From contig NZ_JASGJD010000001.1 of NCBI RefSeq assembly GCF_047601505.1, forward strand, positions 806,001-870,000: a stretch of DNA of 64,000 nt, written 5' to 3'. Made by a program: the position numbers and the translations under genes. This document shows positions 24,435 to 32,280 of this stretch, one piece after another. Source of the stretch: Cloacibacterium sp047601505. Lineage in GTDB: Bacteria; Bacteroidota; Bacteroidia; Flavobacteriales; Weeksellaceae. The stretch's first letter is position 1. The number at the start of each line of letters is the position of its first letter. The notes beneath the pieces are model-generated. The model worked only from the letters and a program-made list of their open reading frames with translations, ran no database searches and had not been told where the DNA came from.

Positions 24435-24620
24435 ATGAAAAAAGCTGACATCAAAAATCTAAGCGCAGGAGATATCAAAAATCAATTAGCTGCTCTTAAA
24501 GCTGATTACACTAAAATGAAATTAGCGCACAGAATTAGCCCGATTGAAAATCCTATCAGTATCAGAGATTTAAGAAGAACAATCGCAAGACTTGAAACTG
24601 AGTTAACTAACAAACAATAA
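24435..24620 (+). CDS. rpmC: 50S ribosomal protein L29
   Basis: 61 residues, a two-helix protein beside L23 at the tunnel exit. Diagnostic: LSAGDIKNQLAALKADYTK and the conserved NPISIRDLRRTIARLETEL, which ends the second helix. It lies between rplP and rpsQ as usual. Confidence 0.95.
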   Translation: MKKADIKNLSAGDIKNQLAALKADYTKMKLAHRISPIENPISIRDLRRTIARLETELTNKQ

Positions 24621-24632
24621 TTTCATTTTATC

Positions 24633-24887
24633 ATGGAAAGAAATTTAAGAAAAGAAAGAATCGGAATAGTTTCTAGCAATAAAATGGAAAAAACCATTGT
24701 TGTAAGTGAAACAACGAGAGTAAAACATCCTATGTACGGTAAATTCGTTTTGAAAACAAAAAAATATACCGCTCATGATGAAAACAACGAGTGCAACGAA
24801 GGAGATAAAGTTCTAATTCAAGAAACAAGACCTTTGAGCAAAAATAAAAGATGGAGATTAGTAAATATAATTGAAAGAGCTAAGTAA
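24633..24887 (+). CDS. rpsQ: 30S ribosomal protein S17
   Basis: 84 residues with an OB fold. Diagnostic: MERNLRKERIGIVSSNKMEK, RVKHPMYGKFVLKTKKYTAHDE and GDKVLIQETRPLSKNKRWRL. The last base of its stop codon is the first base of the rplN ATG (TAATG), implying coupled translation. Confidence 0.97.
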   Translation: MERNLRKERIGIVSSNKMEKTIVVSETTRVKHPMYGKFVLKTKKYTAHDENNECNEGDKVLIQETRPLSKNKRWRLVNIIERAK

Positions 24888-25255
24888 TGTTACAAACCGA
24901 ATCAAGATTAAAAGTTGCTGATAACACAGGTGCTAAAGAAGTACTAGTAATCAGAGTTCTAGGGGGTACTAGAAGAAGATACGCTTCTGTTGGTGATAAA
25001 ATCGTAGTTACTATCAAAGACGCTACTCCATCAGGAAACGCTAAAAAAGGACAAGTATCTAAAGCTGTAATCGTAAGAACTAAAAAAGCTGTTAGAAGAA
25101 AAGATGGATCTTACATCTCTTTTGATGACAATGCTTGCGTTCTTCTAAACGCAGCTGGAGAAATGAGAGGAACTCGTGTTTTCGGACCAGTTGCTCGTGA
25201 ATTGAGAGACAAAGAATATATGAAAATCATTTCATTAGCTCCTGAAGTATTATAA
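24887..25255 (+). CDS. rplN: 50S ribosomal protein L14
   Basis: 122 residues, the standard length. L14 sits at the subunit interface and is the target of the silencing factor RsfS. Diagnostic: MLQTESRLKVADNTGAKE, VRTKKAVRRKDGSYISFDDN and GTRVFGPVARELRDKEYMKI. It overlaps rpsQ by one base. Confidence 0.98.
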   Translation: MLQTESRLKVADNTGAKEVLVIRVLGGTRRRYASVGDKIVVTIKDATPSGNAKKGQVSKAVIVRTKKAVRRKDGSYISFDDNACVLLNAAGEMRGTRVFGPVARELRDKEYMKIISLAPEVL

Positions 25256-25275
25256 TTTTAAAAATTTTAAAAAAA

Positions 25276-25596
25276 ATGGCAAAAGTTAAAATAAAAAGAG
25301 GAGATAACGTAATCGTTACTACTGGTAAAAACAAAGGTAGTAAAGGTGAAGTTCTAGAAGTGATTAAAAAAGAAAACGCTGACGCTAGAGTAATTGTAGC
25401 AGGTGTAAACGTTGTTAAAAAACACGTAAAACCTTCTGCTTCTAATCCTCAAGGCGGAATCGTAGAAAAAGAAGCATCTATCAACATTTCTAACGTATCT
25501 CTATTAGATGCAAACGGAAAAGCTACAAAAGTAGCTTACAAAGTTGAAGGTGATAAAAAAGTAAGAATTGCTAAAACAACTGGTAAAGAAATCTAA
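25276..25596 (+). CDS. rplX: 50S ribosomal protein L24
   Basis: 106 residues. L24 is one of the two assembly initiators of the large subunit. The KOW motif is clear: VKIKRGDNVIVTTGKNKGSK, followed by GEVLEVI and KKHVKPSASNPQGGIVEKEA. It lies 2 bases before rplE. Confidence 0.97.
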   Translation: MAKVKIKRGDNVIVTTGKNKGSKGEVLEVIKKENADARVIVAGVNVVKKHVKPSASNPQGGIVEKEASINISNVSLLDANGKATKVAYKVEGDKKVRIAKTTGKEI

Positions 25597-25598
25597 TT

Positions 25599-26150
25599 AT
25601 GGAATACATAGCAAGACCCAAAAAATTATATAAAGAAAAAATTGTTCCTGCAATGATGGAAGAATTTGGGTACAAATCAATCATGCAAGTACCTAAATTA
25701 GAAAAAATTGTTGTATCTCAAGGTTTAGGTGCTGCTACAGCAGACAAAAAAATCGTAGACTACGCAGTAGAGGAGCTTACAGCAATTACTGGTCAAAAAG
25801 CAGTAGGTACTTTATCTAAAAAAGATGAGGCAGCTTTCAAATTAAGAAAAGGGATGCCTGTAGGTGCAAGAGTTACGCTTAGAGCAGACAAAATGTACGA
25901 ATTTTTAGACAGACTTACTTCTTCAGCTTTACCAAGAATTAGAGATTTTTCTGGTATTAAAGCCGATGGTTTCGACGGTAGAGGTAATTATAACTTAGGA
26001 ATTACTGAGCAAATTATCTTCCCAGAAATCGTGATAGACAAAGTGAAAAAAATCCAAGGGATGGACATTACTTTCGTTACTACTGCTACTACTGATAAAG
26101 AAGCAAAAGCATTATTAACTCATTTCGGTTTACCGTTTAAAAAGAACTAA
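25599..26150 (+). CDS. rplE: 50S ribosomal protein L5
   Basis: 183 residues. L5 binds 5S rRNA in the central protuberance. Diagnostic: RPKKLYKEKIVPAMMEEFGY, GLGAATADKKIVDYAVEEL, and the RNA-binding region RLTSSALPRIRDFSGIKADG followed by FDGRGNYNLGITEQIIFPEI. Tightly spaced with rplX (2 bases) and rpsN (3 bases). Confidence 0.97.
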   Translation: MEYIARPKKLYKEKIVPAMMEEFGYKSIMQVPKLEKIVVSQGLGAATADKKIVDYAVEELTAITGQKAVGTLSKKDEAAFKLRKGMPVGARVTLRADKMYEFLDRLTSSALPRIRDFSGIKADGFDGRGNYNLGITEQIIFPEIVIDKVKKIQGMDITFVTTATTDKEAKALLTHFGLPFKKN

Positions 26151-26153
26151 GAA

Positions 26154-26423
26154 ATGGCAAAAGAATCAATGAAAGCGCGTGAGCGCAAAAGAGAAGCACT
26201 AGTTGCTAAATATGCTGCTAAAAGAGCTGCCCTAAAAGAAGCAGGTGATTATGAAGCACTTCAAAAATTACCAAAAAATGCTTCTCCTGTAAGATTACAC
26301 AACAGATGTAAATTAACAGGAAGACCAAGAGGCTACATGAGAACTTTCGGTATTTCGAGAGTTACCTTCAGAGAAATGGCTAATAATGGTCTTATCCCAG
26401 GAGTTAAAAAAGCAAGTTGGTAA
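26154..26423 (+). CDS. rpsN: 30S ribosomal protein S14 (zinc-free form)
   Basis: 89 residues, the long S14 form without a zinc ribbon: the paired CxxC motifs are missing and only C46 or so (NRCKLTGRPRGYMRTFGISR) remains. The C-terminal FREMANNGLIPGVKKASW is the conserved S14 end. This matches the paralogue group that does not need zinc. Followed by a 147-base gap with a hairpin-forming sequence before rpsH. Confidence 0.97.
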   Translation: MAKESMKARERKREALVAKYAAKRAALKEAGDYEALQKLPKNASPVRLHNRCKLTGRPRGYMRTFGISRVTFREMANNGLIPGVKKASW

Positions 26424-26461
26424 CAATTAGTTTTTAATCAAGATATTTAAGTTGATTAGAT

Positions 26462-26512
26462 CCAAGAGCCTAGATACAAGATACAAGATTTTTCTTGCTT
26501 CTTGGCTCTTGA
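26462..26512. repeat. Inverted-repeat element between rpsN and rpsH
   Basis: CAAGAGCC (26463-26470) pairs with GGCTCTTG (26504-26511). Nested inside, CAAGA (26484-26488) pairs with TCTTG (26493-26497), and CAAG (26477-26480) with CTTG (26501-26504). ATACAAG is also directly repeated. The roughly 50-base stem has no T-tract, so it is not a simple terminator. It looks like a short dispersed repeat or an RNA-processing hairpin. Confidence 0.6.
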
Positions 26513-26570
26513 ATCTTGGTTCTTCTCAATACTGAATATCATTCACCAATAATAATTTTAAAAAAGAAAA

Positions 26571-26969
26571 ATGGTAACAGATCCAATTTCAGATTTCCTA
26601 ACTAGAGTAAGGAACGCACAAAGCGCAGGCCACAAAGTGGTGGAAATTCCTGCATCAAAAATCAAAAAGGAGATTACGAAAATCTTATTTGATCAAGGTT
26701 ACATCTTAAACTACAAGTTTGAAGATAACGCTGTTCAAGGGAGTATCAAAATCGCTTTGAAATATGACAAGCAAACTAACAAACCGGCTATTAAGTCTAT
26801 CCAAAGAGCTTCTAAGCCAGGTTTGAGAAAATACGCTGGGGCTGAAGAGCTACCAAGAGTATTAAATGGTTTAGGTGTAGCTATCATCTCAACTTCTAAA
26901 GGAGTGATGACAGATAAGAAAGCCAGAGAAGAAAAAGTAGGTGGTGAAGTAATCTGCTATGTTTATTAA
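26571..26969 (+). CDS. rpsH: 30S ribosomal protein S8
   Basis: 132 residues. S8 binds the central domain of 16S rRNA and in E. coli represses the spc operon. Diagnostic: MVTDPISDFLTRVRNAQ, PASKIKKEITKILFDQGYI and GVAIISTSKGVMTDKKARE. The 147-base gap upstream with a stable stem might matter for its expression, but no S8-binding mimic is obvious by eye. Confidence 0.97.
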   Translation: MVTDPISDFLTRVRNAQSAGHKVVEIPASKIKKEITKILFDQGYILNYKFEDNAVQGSIKIALKYDKQTNKPAIKSIQRASKPGLRKYAGAEELPRVLNGLGVAIISTSKGVMTDKKAREEKVGGEVICYVY

Positions 26970-26988
26970 TTGTATAAATTAGGAAGAA

Positions 26989-27534
26989 ATGTCAAGAATT
27001 GGTAAATCAATTATAGAAATTCCTGCTGGTGTTACAGTTACTGTAAAAGACAATGTAGTAACCGTGAAAGGGCCAAAAGGAGAACTTTCTCAGGAAATTA
27101 CAGGCGGAATTACAATAGAGCAAGAAGATGGTAAAGTAAGCGTAAGCAGACCATCTGATGCTAAAAACCATAGAGCATTACACGGTCTTTACAGAGCGTT
27201 AATCAATAATATGGTAGTAGGAACCCACGAAGGTTTCACTAAGAAATTAGAATTAGTAGGGGTAGGTTATAGAGCATCTCACTCTGGTCAAAAACTAGAA
27301 TTAGCTCTAGGTTTCTCTCACGGTATCGTACTAGAACTTCCAAGTGAAATTACTATTGATACTTTAACAGAAAAAGGTAAAAACCCAATCATCACTTTGT
27401 CTTCTTATGACAAACAACTATTGGGAATGGTGGCTGCTAAAATTCGCTCATTCAGAAAACCAGAACCTTACAAAGGTAAAGGTGTGAAATTCGTTGGTGA
27501 AATAATTAGACGTAAAGCTGGTAAATCTGCTTAA
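26989..27534 (+). CDS. rplF: 50S ribosomal protein L6
   Basis: 181 residues with the duplicated L6 fold. Diagnostic: MSRIGKSIIEIPAGVTVTVK, KGPKGELSQEI and the C-terminal rRNA-binding block RKPEPYKGKGVKFVGEIIRR. It lies near the sarcin-ricin loop and the GTPase centre. Standard position between rpsH and rplR. Confidence 0.97.
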   Translation: MSRIGKSIIEIPAGVTVTVKDNVVTVKGPKGELSQEITGGITIEQEDGKVSVSRPSDAKNHRALHGLYRALINNMVVGTHEGFTKKLELVGVGYRASHSGQKLELALGFSHGIVLELPSEITIDTLTEKGKNPIITLSSYDKQLLGMVAAKIRSFRKPEPYKGKGVKFVGEIIRRKAGKSA

Positions 27535-27545
27535 AAATTAAGACA

Positions 27546-27899
27546 ATGGCATTAACAAAAGAACAAAAAAGAGATAGAATTAAAAGAAGAGTAAGAGGGA
27601 AAATCTCTGGATCTTCTTCAGCGCCAAGACTTTCTGTTTACAAGAGTAACAAAGAAATCTACGCTCAATTAATTGACGATAAAGAAGGTAAAACATTGCT
27701 TTCTGCTTCTTCTAGAGAGAAAGGAGTAGATGCTAATGGTACCAAAACTGAGGTTGCAACAGCTGTAGGTAAAGCAATCGCTGCTAAAGCAATCGCTGCT
27801 GGTTTTGAAAAAATAGTTTTTGATAGAAACGGTTTCGTATATCACGGTAGAGTAAAAGCTCTTGCTGATGGTGCTAGAGAAGGTGGTTTGAAATTTTAA
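27546..27899 (+). CDS. rplR: 50S ribosomal protein L18
   Basis: 117 residues; 5S rRNA-binding partner of L5. Diagnostic: RDRIKRRVRGKISGSSSAPR, LSVYKSNKEIYAQLIDD and FDRNGFVYHGRVKALADGAR. Standard position between rplF and rpsE, 13 bases from rpsE. Confidence 0.97.
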   Translation: MALTKEQKRDRIKRRVRGKISGSSSAPRLSVYKSNKEIYAQLIDDKEGKTLLSASSREKGVDANGTKTEVATAVGKAIAAKAIAAGFEKIVFDRNGFVYHGRVKALADGAREGGLKF

Positions 27900-27912
27900 A
27901 AATTAAGAAATT

Positions 27913-28434
27913 ATGTTAGGATTAAATAATATAGAAAGAGTAAAACCAGGAGGTCTTGAACTTAAAGACCGTCTAGTAGCCGTAAATAGAGTAACTAAAG
28001 TAACCAAAGGTGGTAGAGCTTTCGGATTTTCTGCAATCGTAGTAGTAGGTAACGAAGATGGAGTAATCGGTTTCGGTTTAGGAAAATCTAAAGAAGTAGC
28101 TTCTGCAATTGCTAAAGCAGTAGAAGATGCTAAGAAAAATTTAGTAAAAGTTCCTGTAATGAATCATACAATCCCTCACCAAACTTCTGCTAAATACGGT
28201 GGTGCTGATATCTTCTTAAGACCAGCTTCTCACGGTACAGGATTAATCGCAGGGGGTGCTGTAAGAGCGGTACTAGAGTCTGCAGGTGTACATGATGTAC
28301 TTTCAAAATCTAAAGGATCTTCTAACCCTCACAATGTGGTAAAGGCTACTTTCAAAGCATTGTTAGACATTAGAAGACCAGAAGAGATTGCAAGAATGAG
28401 AGGTATTTCATTATCTAAAGTATTTAACGGTTAA
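27913..28434 (+). CDS. rpsE: 30S ribosomal protein S5
   Basis: 173 residues. S5 affects decoding accuracy and lines the mRNA entry with S3 and S4. Diagnostic: LELKDRLVAVNRVTKVTKGG, the loop RAFGFSAIVVVGN, VIGFGLGKSKEVASAIAKA and AGGAVRAVLESAGVHDVLSK. The spectinomycin-interacting loop around residues 20-32 looks complete with no deletion. Confidence 0.97.
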   Translation: MLGLNNIERVKPGGLELKDRLVAVNRVTKVTKGGRAFGFSAIVVVGNEDGVIGFGLGKSKEVASAIAKAVEDAKKNLVKVPVMNHTIPHQTSAKYGGADIFLRPASHGTGLIAGGAVRAVLESAGVHDVLSKSKGSSNPHNVVKATFKALLDIRRPEEIARMRGISLSKVFNG

Positions 28435-28445
28435 TTTTTGAAAAA

Positions 28446-28625
28446 ATGGCAACAATTAAAGTAAAACAAGTAAGAAGTGCTATTGGTAGAACTAAGACCC
28501 AAAAGAGAACTCTTGAAGCTTTAGGTTTAAAAAAACTACACCAAGTAGTAGAGCACGAAGCAACTCCATCAATCTTAGGTATGGTAGCTGCTGTAAGACA
28601 TTTAGTAGAAGTTCAGGAAAATTAA
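28446..28625 (+). CDS. rpmD: 50S ribosomal protein L30
   Basis: 59 residues, found by direct translation from the ATG at 28446 and too short for standard ORF cut-offs. The sequence ATIKVKQVRSAIGRTKTQKR with LGLKKLHQVVEHEATPSILG is diagnostic of bacterial L30. It fills the gap between rpsE and rplO, exactly where the spc operon normally carries rpmD. Confidence 0.97.
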   Translation: MATIKVKQVRSAIGRTKTQKRTLEALGLKKLHQVVEHEATPSILGMVAAVRHLVEVQEN

Positions 28626-28640
28626 TAAATTTTTAAAAAG

Positions 28641-29087
28641 ATGAATTTAAATAATATTCAACCAGCATCTGGTGCTACTCATAATTCTAAAAGAATTGGT
28701 AGAGGGCAAGGTAGTGGTAAAGGTGGTACTTCCACTAAAGGTCACAAAGGACAAAAGTCTAGAGCTGGTTATTCTCAAAAAATAGGTTTTGAAGGTGGTC
28801 AAATGCCTTTGCAAAGAAGATTACCAAAATTCGGATTTAATAATATCAGTAGAAAAGAGTATAGAGGTATTAATCTAGATACTATCCAAGCATTAGTAGA
28901 TGCTAAAAACATTACTGAAGTTACTAAAGAAGTATTAATAGAAAATGGTTTATCTTCTAAAAATGATATAGTGAAAATCTTAGGAAGAGGAGAATTGAAA
29001 TCTGCGGTTTCTATCTCTGCAAATAAGTTCACTAAATCTGCTGAAGAAGCTATTTCTAAAGCAGGAGGCAAAGCAATCACTCTTTAA
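28641..29087 (+). CDS. rplO: 50S ribosomal protein L15
   Basis: 148 residues. The Gly/Lys/Arg-rich N-terminus threads into 23S rRNA (KRIGRGQGSGKGGTSTKGHK, GQKSRAGYSQKIGFEGGQMP), and RRLPKFGFNN follows. The C-terminal globular domain is normal (ENGLSSKNDIVKILGRGEL). Ten bases before secY. Confidence 0.97.
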   Translation: MNLNNIQPASGATHNSKRIGRGQGSGKGGTSTKGHKGQKSRAGYSQKIGFEGGQMPLQRRLPKFGFNNISRKEYRGINLDTIQALVDAKNITEVTKEVLIENGLSSKNDIVKILGRGELKSAVSISANKFTKSAEEAISKAGGKAITL

Positions 29088-29096
29088 TAAAAACAA

Positions 29097-30476
29097 ATGA
29101 AAGGTTTTATACAAACACTTAAAAACATTTGGAGTCTACAAGAATTGAGGGACAAGATAATTGTCACTCTTTCTTTGATTCTAGTCTATAGATTTGCATC
29201 ATACATCTCACTTCCGGCAATTAACATGGCGGAAGTAGGTGATTTGCTAGATCATTTCCAAAAACAAGGAGGTGGTAAAGCGGCTGCAGGTTTATTAGGT
29301 TTATTGTCATCTTTTACTGGAGGTGCATTCAGTCACGCTTCCATTATGGCATTAGGGATTATGCCTTATATTTCTGCTTCCATTATTGTACAATTAATGG
29401 GGCTTGCAATTCCTTATTTGCAAAAATTACAAAAGGATGGAGAGAGTGGTAGAAAAACTATCAATCAGATAACAAGATGGTTAACAATAGTTGTTTGTTT
29501 AGTACAAGCACCTTTCTATCTTGGAACTATTACACAAGCTTTTTTACCATACGAACAATTTAGAACTGCATATTACATAGACCCTCAGTCTGTGGCATTC
29601 TATGTTCCAAGTGTAGTAATATTAGTGGCTGGTTCTATCTTTGCAATGTGGCTAGGAGAAAAAATTACAGACAAAGGTATCGGTAACGGTATTTCAATTT
29701 TAATTATGGTGGGAATTCTATCAAGACTTCCATCTTCTTTTATCCAAGAATATACCACACAAACTGGTAACGGAGGATTAGGAAGCATCATGATTCTAAT
29801 TGAGGTTTTATTCTGGCTAGTAGTAATTCTATTAGCAATTGTTATTTCGGTAGCAGTAAGAAAAATTCCTATTCAATACGTAAGTAGAGCACACGCAACA
29901 GGAGGTCTTAATAGAAACTTATTACAAGGAGCTAGACAATGGATTCCTTTAAAAGTGAACGCTTCTGGGGTAATGCCATTAATCTTTGCTCAGGCATTAA
30001 TGTTTGTACCTGGTCTTTTAACAAAATTTGACGAGACAAATACTTTCATAGCAGGATTCAAAAATCCATTCAGTTGGCAGTATAATGTATTGTTAGTTTT
30101 ATTAATCATTATCTTCTCTTATTTCTATACAGCCATTACCATTCCGGTAAATCAAATGGCAGATGACCTTAAGAGAAACGGTGGTTTAATACCAAAAGTA
30201 AGACCTGGACAAGACACCGCAAATTACTTAGATGATATTTTATCTAAAATAACTTTGCCTGGTGCGATATTTTTGTCTATCTTTGCAATCCTTCCGGCAT
30301 TAGTGCACGGTACCTTTGTTCAAACTGAAGGTTTCTCTCATTTCTTTGGAGGAACTTCTTTATTGATTATGGTAGGTGTAATATTAGATACAGTTCAGCA
30401 AATTAATACATATTTGTTGAACCATCACTATGACGGATTGATGCAGTCTAAATTATCTAGAACATCAAACTTATAA
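29097..30476 (+). CDS. secY: Preprotein translocase subunit SecY
   Basis: 459 residues with ten transmembrane helices; the channel of the Sec translocon. Diagnostic: LRDKIIVTLSLILVYRFASY in helix 1, GIMPYISASIIVQLM (plug/helix 2b region), the cytoplasmic loop QKDGESGRKTINQITRW, SRAHATGGLNRN and the C-terminal GGTSLLIMVGVILDTVQQIN. An enlarged Gly-rich loop (QKQGGGKAAAGLLGLLSSFT) follows helix 1. No adk or map gene separates it from infA, unlike in many bacteria. Confidence 0.98.
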   Translation: MKGFIQTLKNIWSLQELRDKIIVTLSLILVYRFASYISLPAINMAEVGDLLDHFQKQGGGKAAAGLLGLLSSFTGGAFSHASIMALGIMPYISASIIVQLMGLAIPYLQKLQKDGESGRKTINQITRWLTIVVCLVQAPFYLGTITQAFLPYEQFRTAYYIDPQSVAFYVPSVVILVAGSIFAMWLGEKITDKGIGNGISILIMVGILSRLPSSFIQEYTTQTGNGGLGSIMILIEVLFWLVVILLAIVISVAVRKIPIQYVSRAHATGGLNRNLLQGARQWIPLKVNASGVMPLIFAQALMFVPGLLTKFDETNTFIAGFKNPFSWQYNVLLVLLIIIFSYFYTAITIPVNQMADDLKRNGGLIPKVRPGQDTANYLDDILSKITLPGAIFLSIFAILPALVHGTFVQTEGFSHFFGGTSLLIMVGVILDTVQQINTYLLNHHYDGLMQSKLSRTSNL

Positions 30477-30485
30477 AGTAGATAA

Positions 30486-30701
30486 ATGGCAAAACAGAAA
30501 CACATAGAACAAGATGGCGTGATAGTGGAAGCACTATCTAATGCCATGTTCAGAGTGGAGCTAGAAAATGGGCATATTCTTATTGCCCATATTTCTGGAA
30601 AAATGAGAATGCATTACATTAAACTTTTACCTGGAGACAAGGTGAAATTAGAACTATCTCCTTATGATTTAAGCAAAGGGAGAATAACATTTAGATATTA
30701 A
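30486..30701 (+). CDS. infA: Translation initiation factor IF-1
   Basis: 71 residues, standard length, OB fold. It blocks the A-site during initiation. Diagnostic: MAKQKHIEQDGVIVEALSNA, MFRVELENGHILIAHISGKM, RMHYIKLLPGDKV and DLSKGRITFRY. Ten bases after secY and 11 before rpmJ. Confidence 0.98.
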   Translation: MAKQKHIEQDGVIVEALSNAMFRVELENGHILIAHISGKMRMHYIKLLPGDKVKLELSPYDLSKGRITFRY

Positions 30702-30712
30702 ATTAAATACTA

Positions 30713-30829
30713 ATGAAAGTTAGAGCATCAATTAAGAAAAGAAGTGCAGACTGCAAAATCGTTAGAAGAAAAGGCAGATTGTACATCATTAACAAGAAGA
30801 ACCCAAAATTTAAACAAAGACAAGGTTAA
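30713..30829 (+). CDS. rpmJ: 50S ribosomal protein L36 (zinc-free form)
   Basis: 38 residues, found by direct translation from the ATG at 30713. KVRASIKKRSADCKIVRRKG and NPKFKQRQG are diagnostic of L36. Of the usual zinc ligands (CxxC...C...H) only C14 remains: S11 replaces the first Cys, and the C-terminal Cys and His are also lost. It is therefore the C-minus version that folds without zinc. Confidence 0.95.
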   Translation: MKVRASIKKRSADCKIVRRKGRLYIINKKNPKFKQRQG

Positions 30830-30838
30830 CATTAAATT

Positions 30839-31216
30839 ATGGCGAGAATTGCAGGTATTGATTTACCAAAAAACAAAAGAGGAGTAATTGGTCTTACGTA
30901 CATCTATGGTATCGGAAAGAGCACTTCTTCAGAAATTTTGAAAAACGCTGGGATCAGCGAAGATAAGAAAGTCAACGAATGGAATGACGATGAATTGGCT
31001 GCCATCAGAACTTATATCTCTGAAAACGTAAAAGTAGAAGGAGAACTTAGATCTGAAGTGCAATTGAACATCAAAAGATTGATGGACATAGGATGCCAAC
31101 GAGGAATACGTCACAGACTAGGATTACCTTTAAGAGGCCAAAGAACGAAAAACAATTCTAGAACCCGTAAAGGAAAGAGAAAAACTGTTGCTAACAAGAA
31201 AAAAGCAAGTAAATAA
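30839..31216 (+). CDS. rpsM: 30S ribosomal protein S13
   Basis: 125 residues. S13 contacts the P-site tRNA and L5 bridge. Diagnostic: ARIAGIDLPKNKRGVIGLTY, IYGIGKSTSSEILKNAGI and the C-terminal tail RHRLGLPLRGQRTKNNSRTR. First protein of the alpha-operon part of the cluster, with no gap marking a new operon. Confidence 0.97.
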   Translation: MARIAGIDLPKNKRGVIGLTYIYGIGKSTSSEILKNAGISEDKKVNEWNDDELAAIRTYISENVKVEGELRSEVQLNIKRLMDIGCQRGIRHRLGLPLRGQRTKNNSRTRKGKRKTVANKKKASK

Positions 31217-31232
31217 TCTTTAGATTAGAATT

Positions 31233-31622
31233 ATGGCAAAACAAACAAAAGTAGTTAAAAAAAGAAAAGTAAAAGTAGAAGCTATTGGTGAAGCTCACAT
31301 CCAAGCTTCTTTCAATAATATTATTATTTCTTTGACAAACAAAAACGGAGAAGTAATTTCTTGGTCTTCTGCCGGTAAAATGGGATTCAGAGGTTCTAAA
31401 AAGAATACTCCATTCGCAGCTCAAATGGCTGCTGAAAATTGTTCTTCTGTTGCTTATGAAGCAGGTTTAAGAAGAGTAAAGGTGTTTGTGAAAGGCCCTG
31501 GTGCAGGTAGAGAATCTGCTATCAGATCTATTCACAATTCAGGAATTGAAGTTTCAGAAATCGTAGATGTGACTCCTATGCCACACAACGGATGTAGACC
31601 ACCTAAAAGAAGAAGAGTTTAA
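31233..31622 (+). CDS. rpsK: 30S ribosomal protein S11
   Basis: 129 residues. S11 lies on the platform near the anti-Shine-Dalgarno site. Diagnostic: AHIQASFNNIIISLTNKNGE, KKNTPFAAQMAAENCS, VKGPGAGRESAIRSIHNSGI and DVTPMPHNGCRPPKRRRV. Standard position between rpsM and rpsD. Confidence 0.97.
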   Translation: MAKQTKVVKKRKVKVEAIGEAHIQASFNNIIISLTNKNGEVISWSSAGKMGFRGSKKNTPFAAQMAAENCSSVAYEAGLRRVKVFVKGPGAGRESAIRSIHNSGIEVSEIVDVTPMPHNGCRPPKRRRV

Positions 31623-31640
31623 TTTTTAGAAATTTAACCT

Positions 31641-32249
31641 ATGGCAAGATATATTGGACCAAAAACTAAAATTGCTCGTAAATTTGGCGCTGCAATTTAC
31701 GGAGACGATAAAAGCTTCGAAAGAAGAAAAAACCAACCACCAGGACAACACGGACCTAACAAAAGAAGAGGCGCTAAAAAATCTGAATACGCGGTACAGT
31801 TAGCTGAAAAACAAAAAGCTAAATATACTTACGGTATCTTAGAAAGACAATTTGCTAACCTTTTTGATAAAGCTCACAGAAGCAAAGGGGTAACCGGTGA
31901 AGTTCTTTTACAATTATGTGAATCTAGATTAGATAACGTTGTTTACAGATTAGGTTTTGCTAAAACAAGATCTGCTGCAAGACAATTAACTTCTCACAGA
32001 CACATCACTGTAAATGGTGAAATCGTAAACATTCCTTCATATTTATTAAAAGCTGGTGATGTAATCGCTGTAAGAGAAAAATCTAAATCTCTTGAGGTAG
32101 TTGCAGACGCTCTAGCTTCTAAATCATCTTACGAATGGTTACAATTCAATGACGAGAAAAAAGAAGGTACTTTTATCTCAGCTCCTGAAAGAATTCAGAT
32201 TCCTGAAGATATCAAAGAACAATTAATCGTCGAATTATACTCTAAATAA
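31641..32249 (+). CDS. rpsD: 30S ribosomal protein S4 (zinc-free form)
   Basis: 202 residues. S4 starts 30S assembly. Diagnostic: MARYIGPKTKIARKFGAAIY, KRRGAKKSEYAVQLAEKQKA, and the S4 RNA-binding domain LCESRLDNVVYRLGFAKTRS, AARQLTSHRHITVNG. The N-terminus has no CxxxC zinc motif, so it is the C-minus form, like S14 and L36 here. Confidence 0.97.
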   Translation: MARYIGPKTKIARKFGAAIYGDDKSFERRKNQPPGQHGPNKRRGAKKSEYAVQLAEKQKAKYTYGILERQFANLFDKAHRSKGVTGEVLLQLCESRLDNVVYRLGFAKTRSAARQLTSHRHITVNGEIVNIPSYLLKAGDVIAVREKSKSLEVVADALASKSSYEWLQFNDEKKEGTFISAPERIQIPEDIKEQLIVELYSK

Positions 32250-32280
32250 TTTTAATCAAATTTTTGCTCAACCCAATACT

